Below are positions 42,801-52,643 of a stretch of DNA of 64,000 nucleotides, one piece after another. The position numbers were made by a program, and so were the translations under genes. Position 1 is the first letter of the stretch. Each line of letters starts with the position of its first letter. The stretch spans positions 2,232,001 to 2,296,000 of the forward strand of contig JBHGNT010000011.1 in assembly GCA_043228905.1 (NCBI GenBank). The letters run 5' to 3'. A model generated the notes under the pieces. It saw nothing but the letters and a program-made list of their open reading frames with translations, made no database searches and had not been told where the DNA came from. The DNA is from Azolla caroliniana. Taxonomy: Eukaryota; Polypodiophyta.

Positions 42801-43610
42801 ATATCCTGCAATAAGTGATGTCATCGATACTACATCTTGAATAGAAAGTTGTCCACGCACTTCTTGGGCTAGGTTGAGAGCACCCATTTTTGCATACATA
42901 TTGACCAAAGCATTCCCTAGCATGAGGTTAGTTTTTAAGAACCCAATTCTTTCAACCTCAGCATGAATAAATTTACCTTTACCTAGTGCTTCCAATCCAA
43001 TATTGGCACATGCTTTCAATGTGCAACCATATGTGATCACATTGGGGAAGATTCCTTCAATCATCATTTTCTCAAAACATGTGAGAGCTTCCTCATTAGA
43101 GTTATTTTCAACGTATCCTTCTATCAATGCAGTCCAAGTGACAACATCATGAAAGGAAATCTTGTTAAACACTTGTTGTGCTTTAGAAAGAGAATAACAC
43201 TTACCATACATATCAACCAAGCTACTTCCTATAAAAGGGTTAGTTTCAAGAAATCCCATACTTGCAACTCTAATGTGTATAGAAAGTCCTCCCTTGAGAT
43301 CCTTCATCTTTGCACATGCCCTTAATAGATCCACAAAACTGTGTTCATTTAGAAGATTTAATGACTCATCTCTATACAAATCATGGAAAAGGGTAAGAGC
43401 ATGGTGAGGCAGGCCACATTTGATATACCCGTGGATGAGTGTGTTCCATGAAAGCTCATTTTGATGAGCTAAGGAATCAAAAACCTTAAGTCCATACTGT
43501 ATTTTTCCAAGTTCAATTAGCAGAGAGGCAAGGTAGCTTCCCAATGCTATATGAGTCTTTAATCCAGTTCTCTTCATGAGGTTTATGACCTGATTTTGTT
43601 CTTTGCACAT
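39870..43610 (-). CDS. Giant intronless PLS-class PPR protein, no DYW domain
   Basis: Pentatricopeptide repeat proteins bind specific RNA in mitochondria or plastids and guide editing or processing. The frame is open from 43637, but codon 1 there is TTG; the first ATG is at 43610, giving about 1,246 aa. It contains eleven P-L-S triplets of ~100 residues, recognised by eleven SWNTLI/SWTxLI-GY blocks, each followed by EAL.CF..MQ.EG..PN.VTY, LKAC..IGA..KGQ.IH and GN.L..MYAK.G repeats: roughly 33 motifs. The C-terminus shows an E-like region (HCVWMINLLGCLGELDKVME ... MPYGPHLVVWHAVLSA) and then stops in an unusual tail (TVTRGGTLSLEMNVFEKACVCG). There is no E2 or DYW deaminase. No transit peptide is visible before the first repeat, so an upstream exon or lost N-terminus is possible. 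Confidence 0.93.
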   Translation of the reverse strand: MCKEQNQVINLMKRTGLKTHIALGSYLASLLIELGKIQYGLKVFDSLAHQNELSWNTLIHGYIKCGLPHHALTLFHDLYRDESLNLLNEHSFVDLLRACAKMKDLKGGLSIHIRVASMGFLETNPFIGSSLVDMYGKCYSLSKAQQVFNKISFHDVVTWTALIEGYVENNSNEEALTCFEKMMIEGIFPNVITYGCTLKACANIGLEALGKGKFIHAEVERIGFLKTNLMLGNALVNMYAKMGALNLAQEVRGQLSIQDVVSMTSLIAGYVENGYDDEALDCFQKMQIEGLTPDAVTLVCCLKACGNIGDLEKGQIIHAELARGGLLESKNVGNALICMYVKVGSLSKATETLKNIAIQNVVSWNTLIYGCAEGGYGEEALRCFKQMEQEGYLPNVVTLVSALKACSSIGAIHEGQKMHMEIEKVGLLDDNQDVGTTLVDMYVKCGLLLTALKVFDKLTVCGVVPWTAIISGYVKYGYDMEALKLYQKMQVERISPNTVTYIFVLRACSRTGAVQKGQQIHINIEIRGLLETDMAIGNSLVGMYANLGCFNIAQHVFDKLQVRDEVSWATLISGFVENGYADMGLIYFKKMQIEGVAPNAVTFIYGLKACGLIGALDTIKELYIVIEREGLLEREINVGNTLVYAYAKCGCLLEACEVFNKLPIRNVVTWNTLIAGYVEQEDGEQAIKCFEDMHLLGVYPNAVTYIHCLKACISIYNADKGQEIHIEIEKKGFIERDFQLCSSLIDMYAKYGWLAEAQKMFDKLPVKDVVVWTSLIAGYSSYGYSKEVLECLMRMLLQGIIPNTLTFVASLEACGSIGNVEKGQEIYSLIETLGLLHVDLIIGNAVMSMFIKCDYLLEAIYIFEKLPMHDVVSWTAVIGGYIGYGYNQEALEYFERMKLEGVSLNSVTFLCCLKACNSIHTMGKGQELHFEIQRQGLLTRNITVGNTLIGMYAKSGCLTMAEQVFNELLARDMVSWTTLILGYTGHGNHNVALKCLEKMQLEGFPLNAPSFICSLKVCGNIGAIDKLYVIHSQIEKQGFLQRNCVIGNSLVNVYAKLGFLAKAQAVFDVLPVQDLVSWNTLIVGYSKLGETKNVFSIFYRMLERHIKPDSVTFIAILSVCSRTGYLDKSLTCFEAMSKEYGIKPSFNHCVWMINLLGCLGELDKVMEVARRMPYGPHLVVWHAVLSASRRWGSLEHGELAFKQAMHVDENCARASVLRSRIGGTTVTRGGTLSLEMNVFEKACVCG

Positions 43611-45489
43611 CGCATGTATGTGCCAGATATGTGGCAAAACATGATGGATTTCAGTCCCAGAAGAACAGCGTGTCTACCAAGCTCAGAAATTGCCATCACC
43701 CATTATTGATGTCAATATTCAAAGATCAACTCAATGTTCAAAATGGATCAATTAAACTCGCCTACTCTCTCATAATGGGCTTACCCTAGCAGTCAAATAT
43801 TAGGCTATCAACGCAAGGTCATGGATTTGAATCCTCACTTCCACACATCTTTTGCTGCTCCAGAAATCACTTTTTTCTGAAATACATTCCACATCGGCGT
43901 ATGGAACGAGTACCTTTATGTGTAGCCGGAGATAATCGGTTGCCCATACTGGAAAGCTTCTTTCTTTTACAGGTCCTTGTTTCTCTGTGTGTGTGTGTGT
44001 GTGTGTGAAGATGGCAGTTTCTTCTTCTGTCTCCAAATCCTTCATCATTATCACCATTACCATCGCCATCGCCATCGCCATCGCCATCATCGATCATCAT
44101 GATTGGCAGCAGAAGTAGCAGCATTCAGACTAAATCAAGGGAGTAATCATCCCTTTACATACAGTCATCCATTCTTTGGTTTGAGTTTGTCTCTAATGGC
44201 TATTCATTTCACACACACACACACACCTACAAAATTGGCGGTTCCTGGTGCCAGAAATAGAGTGAAAATTTTCAAAAACCGATAGGAAGAGAGACCGGGC
44301 GTTGATTAGATCAGTGAAGATGATGAAGAAGAAGAGGATTGGATGGCGAGATAAGAAAAGGCAAAGTTTCATTGCACGACACATGTTTTCTGACTATATC
44401 GAAGGATTTGCAGCTTTTTTTGGCGAGGGGGGGGACTTGTGATGTGGGCAGGTGCAAAAAAGGAACAACGTTGAGATCAAGACTCGAGATTTGCATTGAA
44501 GTGAATAGATAATGACACAATGATCCAAATATAGCTTAAACAAAAAGAGTTGCGCATTAGATCCATTGGGTACATAATTTGATCCCTCCTTAAAGGATCG
44601 TAGGAAGGTGGCTTTACAATGTGCCAAAGACAAGAATAAGGCATGCAATCAAAACAAAATTATTCAAAAGTCAGGCATCATCCAAGGACAAGTAAGTGGT
44701 GACACATATTAAAAAGGGTTGTTTCTATTTTTATTTTGTAAGAGAGCTTTACTCTAAACTGTCCATTTCACAAATCGTCTTGCTATTACTATTTGGTTGT
44801 TGGTAAGCACAATGTTATCATTGGGATGATTGGGTTGGTTTCTTTCGTTTTGCAGAGTTCACATACCTAACTTAGTTCATTCTTCTATGAGATATGCTCC
44901 TTTTTTCCCATATATAGGAGATCATCCTCATTGGACAATGCTTGAACATCCCAAAGTCTCCAAGAACCTTAGTATCATGATGTGGTGTTTGCAAAGGGAG
45001 AAAAGCATTAAAATGTCAAGCTTTACCATATGTTGAAGTTCAAACAAAGTGACCAAGAGAATAAGATGATAAAGACAATATCAATATCAAAATATAGATC
45101 AAATCGTAAGAGGTGAGAATTGGAACAATTGGATCAAGGGCTTAATATCCACTAAAGGCGACAAATGATCTACGATGCATAAGTGAGAACAAAGAAGTGT
45201 GAGGTAAATACGAACATGCAAAACATATATTTTGTTTGTCAAAACTATGTGAGGTAAGATCAAGTGCATGTTAAAAGGGAGATTGCCTCTCGATATCTTG
45301 TCTCTTGTCTCACATTCCTTGTATACTTTCCGCTTTGCTCTAACTATTTGTGACAGATTGTTCACCTTCCCCTTCCTAAGCCTCATCAAGTTTGGTTCCA
45401 TCGGTAACTTAAACTAGACGATGGCAACATTACATCAACTATAGATAAAAAAAATGATAGCCTTTGGAGATAATTGCAGAAACTTCAAG
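43611..45489. other. Intergenic DNA between PPR gene and gag remnant
   Basis: No gene is supported. Contains (GT)n at 43985-44007, GCCATC repeats at 44050-44092 and (CA)n at 44211-44226. Short frames on both strands here follow these repeats and are not convincing. Confidence 0.5.
43785..43865 (+). mobile_element. Possible tRNA-like SINE head
   Basis: CCTAGCAGTCAAATATTAGG is followed by GGTCATGGATTTGAATCCTC, the latter similar to a B box (GGTTCGAATCC) within the usual plant SINE phrase ...AGGTCATGGGTTCGAATCC. The A box is poor, and no target duplication was found. Confidence 0.3.
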
Positions 45490-45830
45490 AAACTTAATCT
45501 ATGGTGTTTTCAACAACTAATGTTTTGGAGCCTAAGGTTAGTGTATTGGACAAATTCGATGGCATGAGGACGCGCTATCGAGGGTTTATCAATAAGATCC
45601 AACTTATCATCCAATTATAGCCCCAACCCTATTTAGATGATTTTTGCCGAGTTAGTCTCATAGGCACTCTCCTCTCGAGTTCAACACAGGCTTGGTTTGT
45701 GCCTTTAGTTGAAACATCACCACCTGTTCTACAAGACTTTGAATCAACATTTAGGGATACAGATTGACATAAAATGGTCCTCACCAAGATCTATTCATTA
45801 TAATCTTTTGTTAAACTTTCCAGAGCCCAA
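45490..45830 (+). pseudogene. Decayed Ty3-gypsy gag fragment
   Basis: Plus-strand translation gives LDKFDGMRTRYRGFINKIQL, then in frame after a stop LIGTLLSSSTQAWFVPLVET, followed by SPPVLQDFESTFRD. This is the retrotransposon gag pattern 'FDG...F...I ... IGTLLTG.A.AWF.PL.E...P.L.DFE.F...F'. A TAG interrupts it, and no pol follows. Target-site or LTR boundaries were not recognised. Confidence 0.7.
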
Positions 45831-46185
45831 ATCCTTGTCACAAAAAAATTGTTGTGACAATAGACTTTTTGAACTTCCCAAGAAGAGTGCACAATCTCTA
45901 TCTTTCCCACGATATGCAACACCAATGTCAACCTCACATGCCTCATCGAGTCACTCTCTTCCAAGGTAACCAATATTGTTAAGCATCTGGTATTGGAAAC
46001 ATCGGTTGTGGAGACCAAGGCACTAACAAGGAACACCAAGCTCAACAAGCCATAGGAAAAGGGGGTATAGATAGAACACAATGTAACCAATGGGCAATCT
46101 CGTGTGAAAGGAACTCACTAACCTTGTAAACAGCTTTTAAATTCATATTTTGGTGACTTTTGTAGCTCTTCTTCAATCTTGGGTT

Positions 46186-46545
46186 TTCTCCTTTCACTTA
46201 GTGAAGAGGTTTCACACTATCCCCTTAATATTCTACTAGAGCTAAGAATGATTAGAGGGTAGAGCTAGTTATGTGAAATGTACTAATCTCTCTACTCTTG
46301 CATGGTGCTAATCTCTTTAATATTAAGGAATGGTGTATTTCTTCCTTGTGTATTCTTTGTCTATACATCTATTTCTCCTTTCACTTAGTGATTTAGAGCT
46401 TTCACACTATCCCCTTAATATTCTACTAGAGCTAAGAATGATGAGAGGGTAAAGCTAGTTAAGTGAAACACTAATCTCTCTACTCTTGCATGGTGATAAA
46501 CCTCTTTAATAATAAGAAATGGTGTATTTCTTCCTTAAATTGTAT
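46186..46545. repeat. Two tandem copies of a ~186-bp repeat
   Basis: Copies start at TTTCTCCTTTCACTTAGTGA (46186 and about 46372). They share TTTCACACTATCCCCTTAAT, ACTAGAGCTAAGAATGAT, ACTAATCTCTCTACTCTTGC and GGTGTATTTCTTCCTT. They lie between the gag fragment and repeat family B and could be part of an old retrotransposon. The frame just after (46555-46700, ...FAVDRVYAGLNPRPNDIDG) weakly recalls a gag segment. Confidence 0.9.
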
Positions 46546-46767
46546 CCGTTGTTGACAACCACCTTTGCCCGGTTCGCGGTCGATAGGGTATATGCTGGTC
46601 TGAATCCTCGGCCTAATGATATTGATGGGAGGCATAACTCCATCGATTTATTCACGTGTTTTAGTGTGGTGCACATGGATCCTACACAAATACCCACATC
46701 TCAATGAAGATCAATTGAGCTCGATTCAAGCCTCTTACTAATGCACAACGTCGATATCTGACGAAGA

Positions 46768-47610
46768 GTGTTAGAGAAAAGAGAATAGAAGAGAAGAAGA
46801 GAGAAGCAAACACTAAAATTTACTATTATCATGAGAATACAAACTCCTTACATCGTAAACACAACCACACACCAAATATCTATTATTAACCTAGTCCATA
46901 ATATTCACTCTTTGTTCTCCTCCTACTAAGACTCTTCTTGTCTCACTTCTTCTAAATTCAATCATTCTTCTTCTTCTTTTCTTTCTATTTATATTTAAGA
47001 ATGATTTCCTCTTTTTTAAGTTTCTAGTGGCGTTCTCGATAGGCTAGTGTAGTTTTTTAATAGATATACTTTAGTCTATGTGAGGTGTTCAAGATATTAT
47101 AATATATCTTAAATATAGACCTAGTTATCCTATTTGACATCGACTTATGTTGAGAATCAAGCTCAACTTGGTCTAGTGTGTGAATTCACCTTGAGAGTGA
47201 ATAGACACTCCAACGGTCAAGAGTCACCATTAAGTCACCTCTTTGTATTCTAGCATTTAGTATGAGTCATAAAATCATATTCTATGACACATAACTTATG
47301 AGCTTTCACATTCCCCATGCTCCATGAGCCTTGTAGTTAATGAAGAGAGAGGGTGATTATATAGAGCACCCTCCTCCCACCTTGTATTGTGTTGAGTCCT
47401 TCTCATTTGTTAATATACTTTTACCTTGCGTATTCTCTGTGTATTATTCCTTGTCTCTCTCACTCACTCACTCACTCTCTCTCATATACACACACACACA
47501 GTTCACACCTATTCCGCTACACAAGAATCATACCCGATTCTTTACAACTTACTTTTTCTATCACCATTTCTTCTCTGCAACTCCAATATTAACATACAAG
47601 ATATTATATG
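46768..47610 (+). repeat. Dispersed repeat family B, copy 2, interrupted by a solo LTR
   Basis: Homologous to 19330-19795. The left part is 46768-47147 and the right part 47547-47610; between them sits the family A solo LTR. Joining the flanks after removing one ACTTA restores CATCGACTTACTTTTTCTATC, matching CATCGACCTACTTTTTCCATC in copy 1 at 19718-19738. Confidence 0.8.
47148..47546 (+). mobile_element. Solo LTR of copia family A (399 bp) with ACTTA target duplication
   Basis: Begins TGTTGAGAATCAAGCTCAAC and ends CCCGATTCTTTACA; clearly related to the LTR at 2857-3260 on the other strand. It is flanked by ACTTA on both sides (47143-47147, 47547-47551), a perfect 5-bp duplication. It contains a TATATAG box near 47357 and CT/CA tracts at 47453-47502. 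No internal domain remains. Confidence 0.94.
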
Positions 47611-48204
47611 TGTTGGAAAGGAATCATCAATCCACTAGAAAAGTAATATACTGAAATACACAACTTTGATGCACATAAAAAAACAATGTGCACAAATTTA
47701 ACATGGAAACCCTAAAGTGGGTAAAAAAATCACGGAGAACGGAGCTTCGTTATATAGTGGATATACAACGATGAAATCAGAGTACAACACTCTCTACACA
47801 TAGTAAACAACCTCGAAAGATTCTTGGTGTATGTTGTTCTGATCACAACCATGGCACCACTCACTCACGCTCCCTCACCCTCTTCTCTCTTCTCTCTCGC
47901 TTTACACAACAGAGGCACCCACACACACATATATAACATGTTCTTTTGCCCTATATGTATTTATACTAATACACAGAATGGGCTATTTACAATCATGGCC
48001 ATTATTATTATCCAATAATAATAATAATAATAGCCTTAATAATCAACTGACTCATTCGTCGACTGTCGAGTCGGTCCGACTAGTCGGCCTGGTCATCGAC
48101 CATCCGGTTGGCCCGACTAGCCAACTCTCTCTAAGTCGACTCCTCAATTGTCAGCTCTTATCCAATCAGTTGACTCCTCCCATTAGAGGGACATATTCCT
48201 AACA
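47611..48204 (-). repeat. 3' LTR (family C type, 594 bp)
   Basis: On the minus strand it begins TGTTAGGAATATGTCCC right after the polypurine tract and ends CTTTCCAACA at 47611. The layout resembles the solo LTR at 7120-7956: shared AATTTAACRTGGAAAMCCCTA, GTGGATATACAA, TACAACACTCT, and a GTCGG/GACTCGGTC-rich segment near the outer end. It includes an (AAT)n run at 48004-48030. Confidence 0.85.
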
Positions 48205-48216
48205 AACTCCCCCTTC
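48205..48216 (-). other. Polypurine tract
   Basis: The minus strand reads GAAGGGGGAGTT immediately before the 3' LTR start, the expected plus-strand priming site of an LTR retrotransposon. Confidence 0.8.
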
Positions 48217-48377
48217 ACTCCTATGGGGAGGAGTCCGTTATTCCTGTCCTCTGTCGATAGACTCTAAGTCGGTCCATCGGTAGGTTCTTTGTCAGCATGT
48301 CAAATCCGTTGTCGTCAAATCTTCACGAGGGTAAACTCTCCTTCTTCAACTTTCTCCCGTAGCCAGTTATACCTTCT

Positions 48378-49235
48378 CTATATATGCTTGGTCCGGGAGT
48401 GGTATGCAACATTCTTGGCTAGATGTATGACACTCTGGCTGTCACAATGAAACAATAAATCCTTTTGCTTCATCCCTAACTCGATGAGAAAGTTTCTCAT
48501 CCAAATCAACTCCTTCTCGGCCTCTACCGCTACCATGTACTCTGCCTTTGTGGTCGACAAGGCCACAGGCTTCTGCAGTCGTGACTACCACGACATTGCT
48601 CCCCTTGCATAGGTCATCACATACCCTGACGTGGATCGGTTGGAGTCTACATCCCCCAACATGTCTGAGTCAGTAAACCCTTCGAACATGGGTTTTCTGA
48701 CACCATACTTAAGACACACACCCGAGGTGCCTTTTAAATACCTGAGTATCCATTTCATTGCTGCCCAATGTTCTCGTCCTGGATTACTCATGTATCGGCT
48801 TATTGTTCCCACAACAAATGCTATGTCTCGTCTCGTATAGATCATAACATACATTAAGCTGCCGATTGCGAAGGCATATGGTATTTTCCTCATCTTAACC
48901 TTTTCTTTCTCCCCTCTTGGGCATTGCTTTGCATTTAACTTGCAGTTAGTCGGTAACACATAGCCAACTGGCGTTGCTTCCGACATGTTGAATCTTTCTG
49001 GGATCTTAGTCACGTATTTCTCTTGTGACAACCTTAACACTTTCTTAGTTCTATCTCGAACTATGTGCATCCCTAATATCTGTTTAGCCGGTCCAAGATC
49101 TTTCATTGCAAACAATTTGCCTAGAGCTTTCTTCAAGCTTTCGATCTTACTTGTATCTTGACCGACTATCAACATGTCATCTACATATAACAAGAGAATC
49201 AAGAAGTCACCTTCATCGTACCTTTTGACGAACAC
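48378..49235 (-). pseudogene. copia reverse transcriptase (C-terminal part) and RNase H
   Basis: The first frame (49235-48585) holds FLILLLYVDDMLIVG with the YVDD catalytic motif, then KDLGPAKQILGM, SLMYVMIYTRRDIAFVVG and AMKWILRYLKGTSGVCL, all typical of copia RT. Residues before the YVDD box are largely missing. After a stop or frameshift near 48585 the second frame (48566-48378) has the RNase H motif ALSTTKAEYMVAVEAEKELI and HCDSQSVIHLAKN. The block is well preserved, suggesting fairly recent decay. Confidence 0.92.
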
Positions 49236-49264
49236 ACAATGATCAACTTGTGTTTTCTGTCTAT

Positions 49265-49339
49265 TCTATACACCCAACTTGTAAATCGAGTTTTATCAAG
49301 TTTCTCATTAGGGAGAGAGCTTCCTATTTGCACATTCAT
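49265..49339 (-). pseudogene. copia gag N-terminus (stub)
   Basis: From the ATG at 49339 the frame reads MNVQIGSSLPNEKLDKTRF and then SWVYR, matching the gag start of the element at 2701 (MNTQMGSSLPSEKLDRNNF). After about 25 codons it runs into reverse-transcriptase sequence in another frame, so the rest of gag through integrase is deleted. Confidence 0.85.
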
Positions 49340-49560
49340 GTTGTTGGTGGTGATCGTTTCTCTTTGTCTCGTTTGGATCTTTGAGATCCACGAAAAGTGG
49401 TGGAGCTCTACTATCTATACACAATAGTTATACAATCATAATACAATACCAATGACAGACATGTATGAGTCAATTCTCGTTGAATGATGATGTCAACATG
49501 CAACACAACACAATCGTGTAGAGTAACAAATGGATGATTAATTAGGCTTCTTTGATACGA

Positions 49561-49626
49561 TGTAAAGAGCTAGAGATTATATGTCTATGTAGGATAGAGT
49601 GTAGATATGCCCAAATAGATCAAGAT

Positions 49627-49665
<39 letters not shown>

Positions 49666-49957
49666 ATACACAAAAGATAATAGCTTGTATTGGGCAAAAT
49701 GCTAGAATGCTATAGTAATAATTTATTATAATTCGCATGTAAATCAATTATGTAACCGACACTTCAGATGCAAGTAACATAGAAGTGATGACCAATCTCG
49801 TTATGATGGGAGTGAGTGGGAAATCTAAAGTATCCACTTCACTCGATACAAAGCCATATATGGTTCATAAAGTAGATGGTGGATTTAAAACACACACATG
49901 CCCATAGGAGTGTGTGTTTTACACACAAGGTGTATGGTTGGGCTTCTCATCTCAACA
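49561..49957 (-). repeat. Putative 5' LTR (family A type, diverged) and primer site
   Basis: On the minus strand the block starts TGTTGAGATGAGAAGCC at 49957 and ends CTCTTTACA at 49561, then TCGTATCAAAGAAGC (49545-49560), a decayed TGGTATCAGAGC primer site. Length (397 bp), end sequences and the position of its (GA)n tract (49628-49663) match the family A LTRs. The interior is too diverged for me to align fully by eye. Confidence 0.6.
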
Positions 49958-52190
49958 AAGAAAACCAATCGGACATAAGTAAGCATCAATTTTTACATAT
50001 CATGCAATTGTTGCATGTTTGGGACCATAAGAAAGAATGATGAAGACAACAAAGAACATGTTCCTTTCATGGAATAATATATCTTTCAGGATGGTTCATG
50101 GGTTTTTTTCCCTCTGAAGATAGACAAATCCATACCTTGTACTTCAAGAGTCAAAAGTAAAGCAAAAGAAAGCTACTAGCACGGAAAAGCTTGCGAGATG
50201 AACAACGTGGGAGAATGTTTCATGATAATTGACATCATGAATTTGATTGAGAGTAGAGTTAATGAACAATAGTCCATATTCATTACATTCTTCCATTTAG
50301 CATGACTGTATGAAGATATTTGACAAGACATTTTGAAAGTCTTGAAGTTTGAATGCTTTGAATATAACATAGAAACATCTATAATAAGCTGCAATAAGTT
50401 ATTATGATATATGAAACCCATAGGAACCACAATCATCATCACCCTCAACAATGTTACAAGGAATAGGATGGTGGTGGCCATGTTATTCAACATATATGAA
50501 CGGGAAAATCATCAAAGGTAAAAGAATTTCTACCAAAGCGAGACCAAAGAGTCTTATTTGTGTGGGTGCATTATGTGAATGGAAGTGCCATACACAAATT
50601 AGGATAATCATAAAACTAGAAAAAGGGACGAAACAAGTTTGGGACCCAACAAACTTTCTCGAAATATGGCATCTTGACTTACAATCGAAGCAAATGATTG
50701 GGGATCATAAAAAAAGCACAACATATTGAATTGGCAGCTTTTTTGCTACAACTCAAGGGTTCTCTTCAAATTAAGCAAAGGTTCAAATGGAAGCATATAA
50801 TCCAATGTCTGTAGTTGGAAGGCAAATTTCCACATGCTTGGCATCAACTATGCACACTCCCATTAAGTGACATGTCATTTTATTGCTTCAAATCAACTTC
50901 TTGCCTCTAACCTTGATTCAATGATCGAAATGCTATAAAGTTATCATCTTGAAACAAAGAAACTTCTATTCATTGTACCATAGCATTAACACAATGTAAA
51001 TTAATTAGAGAGGACAATCCAACCCACAATAATGATCTGATCAAAGGTCATGCTTTGATGATATCACAATAACATCATTGTCAAAGCTTACGATTTTCTT
51101 GAATTTCATTATAACTCAGCGCATTTAGTACTTGTACTATGCATGCCTTCAAGATCAAGCATGTGACTTAGTATTAGGAATTTGTCAAAAGTTGAAGTGA
51201 CAAACATTTAATGAAATTCTAAAGACCTCCCTTCCATGAACAAAGACACAAAAAAGAAAGCCCATATGTTCTCGAGTACCTATCAACTATTGGGGGGCAT
51301 GATATTGTTAGATCGATGTGCTTCATAATATAGTTATTTTAGAGAAAGCAGACTACTTAGCCTTCGTATGCCAGGGGGAGACGTAAATAAATAGATTGGA
51401 AAGTGGAGTTTGATATTATTAAAGTTAGAGTATGCATAGATTGTCCTCTTTCCAATATCACTTTTCTTCTAACTTTAGGTTGTTGCACGCCACGAATCCT
51501 GCCACTTCAATTGTTGTCAGCATTCATGTCCGTGTTTGTGTGAAAGCAATGAATAACATCCTGATTCTTCAGAGCCACGTTTCTCTTTCTGTAGGCATCG
51601 TCCAAAATAACAATAAAAAAGAGACGTCGACGTTATTTGCATAAATGTTCACATTTTTCGTTTGAGCGAAAATAAAGCTAGGCTGAGGTTATGGGAGGGA
51701 TCATATAACTTTCCCTTCAATATATCTGCATGCAGCTTTCCTCGAGGATGGTGAAAGGAATTTGTCGTATGCCCTTCGTTTTAAAGCAAATGGAAGCACA
51801 TTTCAAGTTTATAAATGGGATGTGCTTTTTGTAAATAACATTAAGAACGATTATTCCTAACGCACATTAAGCTACAGGGGATGGGGCTATATCTCCATTC
51901 CCTTCCCTTTTTGTATAACAAGTGCTCCAAAAGGGTGGCTACACTATCCGAGATGAATACATACAGATACGGGGGGGGGGGGGGGTAGTAGGTATGTATG
52001 TGTTATTATTTACAAATAAGTGTACGCATGTGCATGTGCACTCACTCGTGTGTTCTATCTACCTACCCCCATTGAACTTGAATCCACTTTGCATCTGGAA
52101 AAGCAACAAAAAAAAAACAAACAAACTCGGTTACCGTGCACATTTACGGAAAATTTCCGGAGACGATTATTCACAGACATACTACGGGGC
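49958..52190. other. Intergenic DNA with no supported gene
   Basis: AT-rich, no domain recognised in either direction. There is a G14 run near 51972. Frames near 50176-50729 are short and unsupported. Confidence 0.5.
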
Positions 52191-52345
52191 CGAATACATG
52201 AATGTCCGGGCCGAATACATACATACATACATACATACATACAGACATACTACGGGGTCCTTCTAACGAATGTATGTCCGGGCCGAATACATACTACGCG
52301 GCCCGGGTGTGTTCCAGATGCTTCTCTCGAATGTCCGGGTCCTAT
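52170..52345. repeat. CATACATA microsatellite and GTCCGGGCCGAATACATAC repeats
   Basis: GAATGTCCGGGCCGAATACA occurs with variants near 52199, 52266 and (GAATGTCCGGGTCC) 52329. ACATACTACGGGG occurs near 52178, 52244 and 52290. The units surround a run of six CATA tetramers (52216-52242). It lies 550-700 bp upstream of the tubulin start. Confidence 0.85.
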
Positions 52346-52415
52346 GGCTCAAATGGCCGCTCAATATATTGGCCTCTCTATGGACGCCAAATCTCTCTCT
52401 CTCTCTAGAGAGAGA

Positions 52416-52463
52416 GCGGGAAAATCAGCGCCTATTTCAAAAGCCCGAAGAAAAGGCGGGAAA
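52416..52463 (-). promoter_or_regulatory. Two E2F-like boxes upstream of beta-tubulin
   Basis: GCGGGAAA at 52416-52423 and GGCGGGAAA at 52455-52463 read TTTCCCGC(C) on the minus strand, the E2F/DP consensus. They are 39 bp apart and about 170-220 bp upstream of the TATA box. Cell-cycle control is inferred from the motifs alone. Confidence 0.5.
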
Positions 52464-52636
52464 ATGTTGGGTGGCCGTTGCGTCGCTGTGGGCCCCACTC
52501 GGCCCCTCCACAGCCGTCCGATTCAGGCGAGCCCCCATGGACGGCCCAGATTATGTCTCTCAGATTGGGAAGCCTGCTACTCCCTTTCTTCTTCTTCTTT
52601 CTTTTTTGCCCTAGCCGTTTCTGCATTGATTAAGCC

Positions 52637-52643
52637 TATAAAT
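52637..52643 (+). promoter_or_regulatory. TATA box of the beta-tubulin gene
   Basis: TATAAAT in a CCTATAAATCCA context, 251 bp upstream of the ATG. Transcription would start about 30 bases downstream, giving a leader of roughly 220 nt that is pyrimidine-rich and ends in a (CT)n run (52860-52888) five bases before the ATG. Confidence 0.65.

Larger units (their letters stand above)
47611..49957 (-). mobile_element. Internally deleted, apparently chimeric Ty1-copia element
   Basis: Minus-strand order: 5' LTR-like block (49957-49561, family A type), primer site, first ~25 codons of gag (49339-49265), then directly the second half of reverse transcriptase and RNase H (49235-48378), polypurine tract and a 3' LTR (48204-47611, family C type). 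About 3 kb of gag, protease and integrase are missing. The two LTRs belong to different families, so the copy looks like a fusion of two elements rather than a simple deletion. Confidence 0.75.

Noticed and set aside
43611-43637. Start of the PPR protein at 43637
   Set aside because: The codon there is TTG, not ATG; the first ATG in frame is at 43610, and a TAG lies in frame a short distance upstream.
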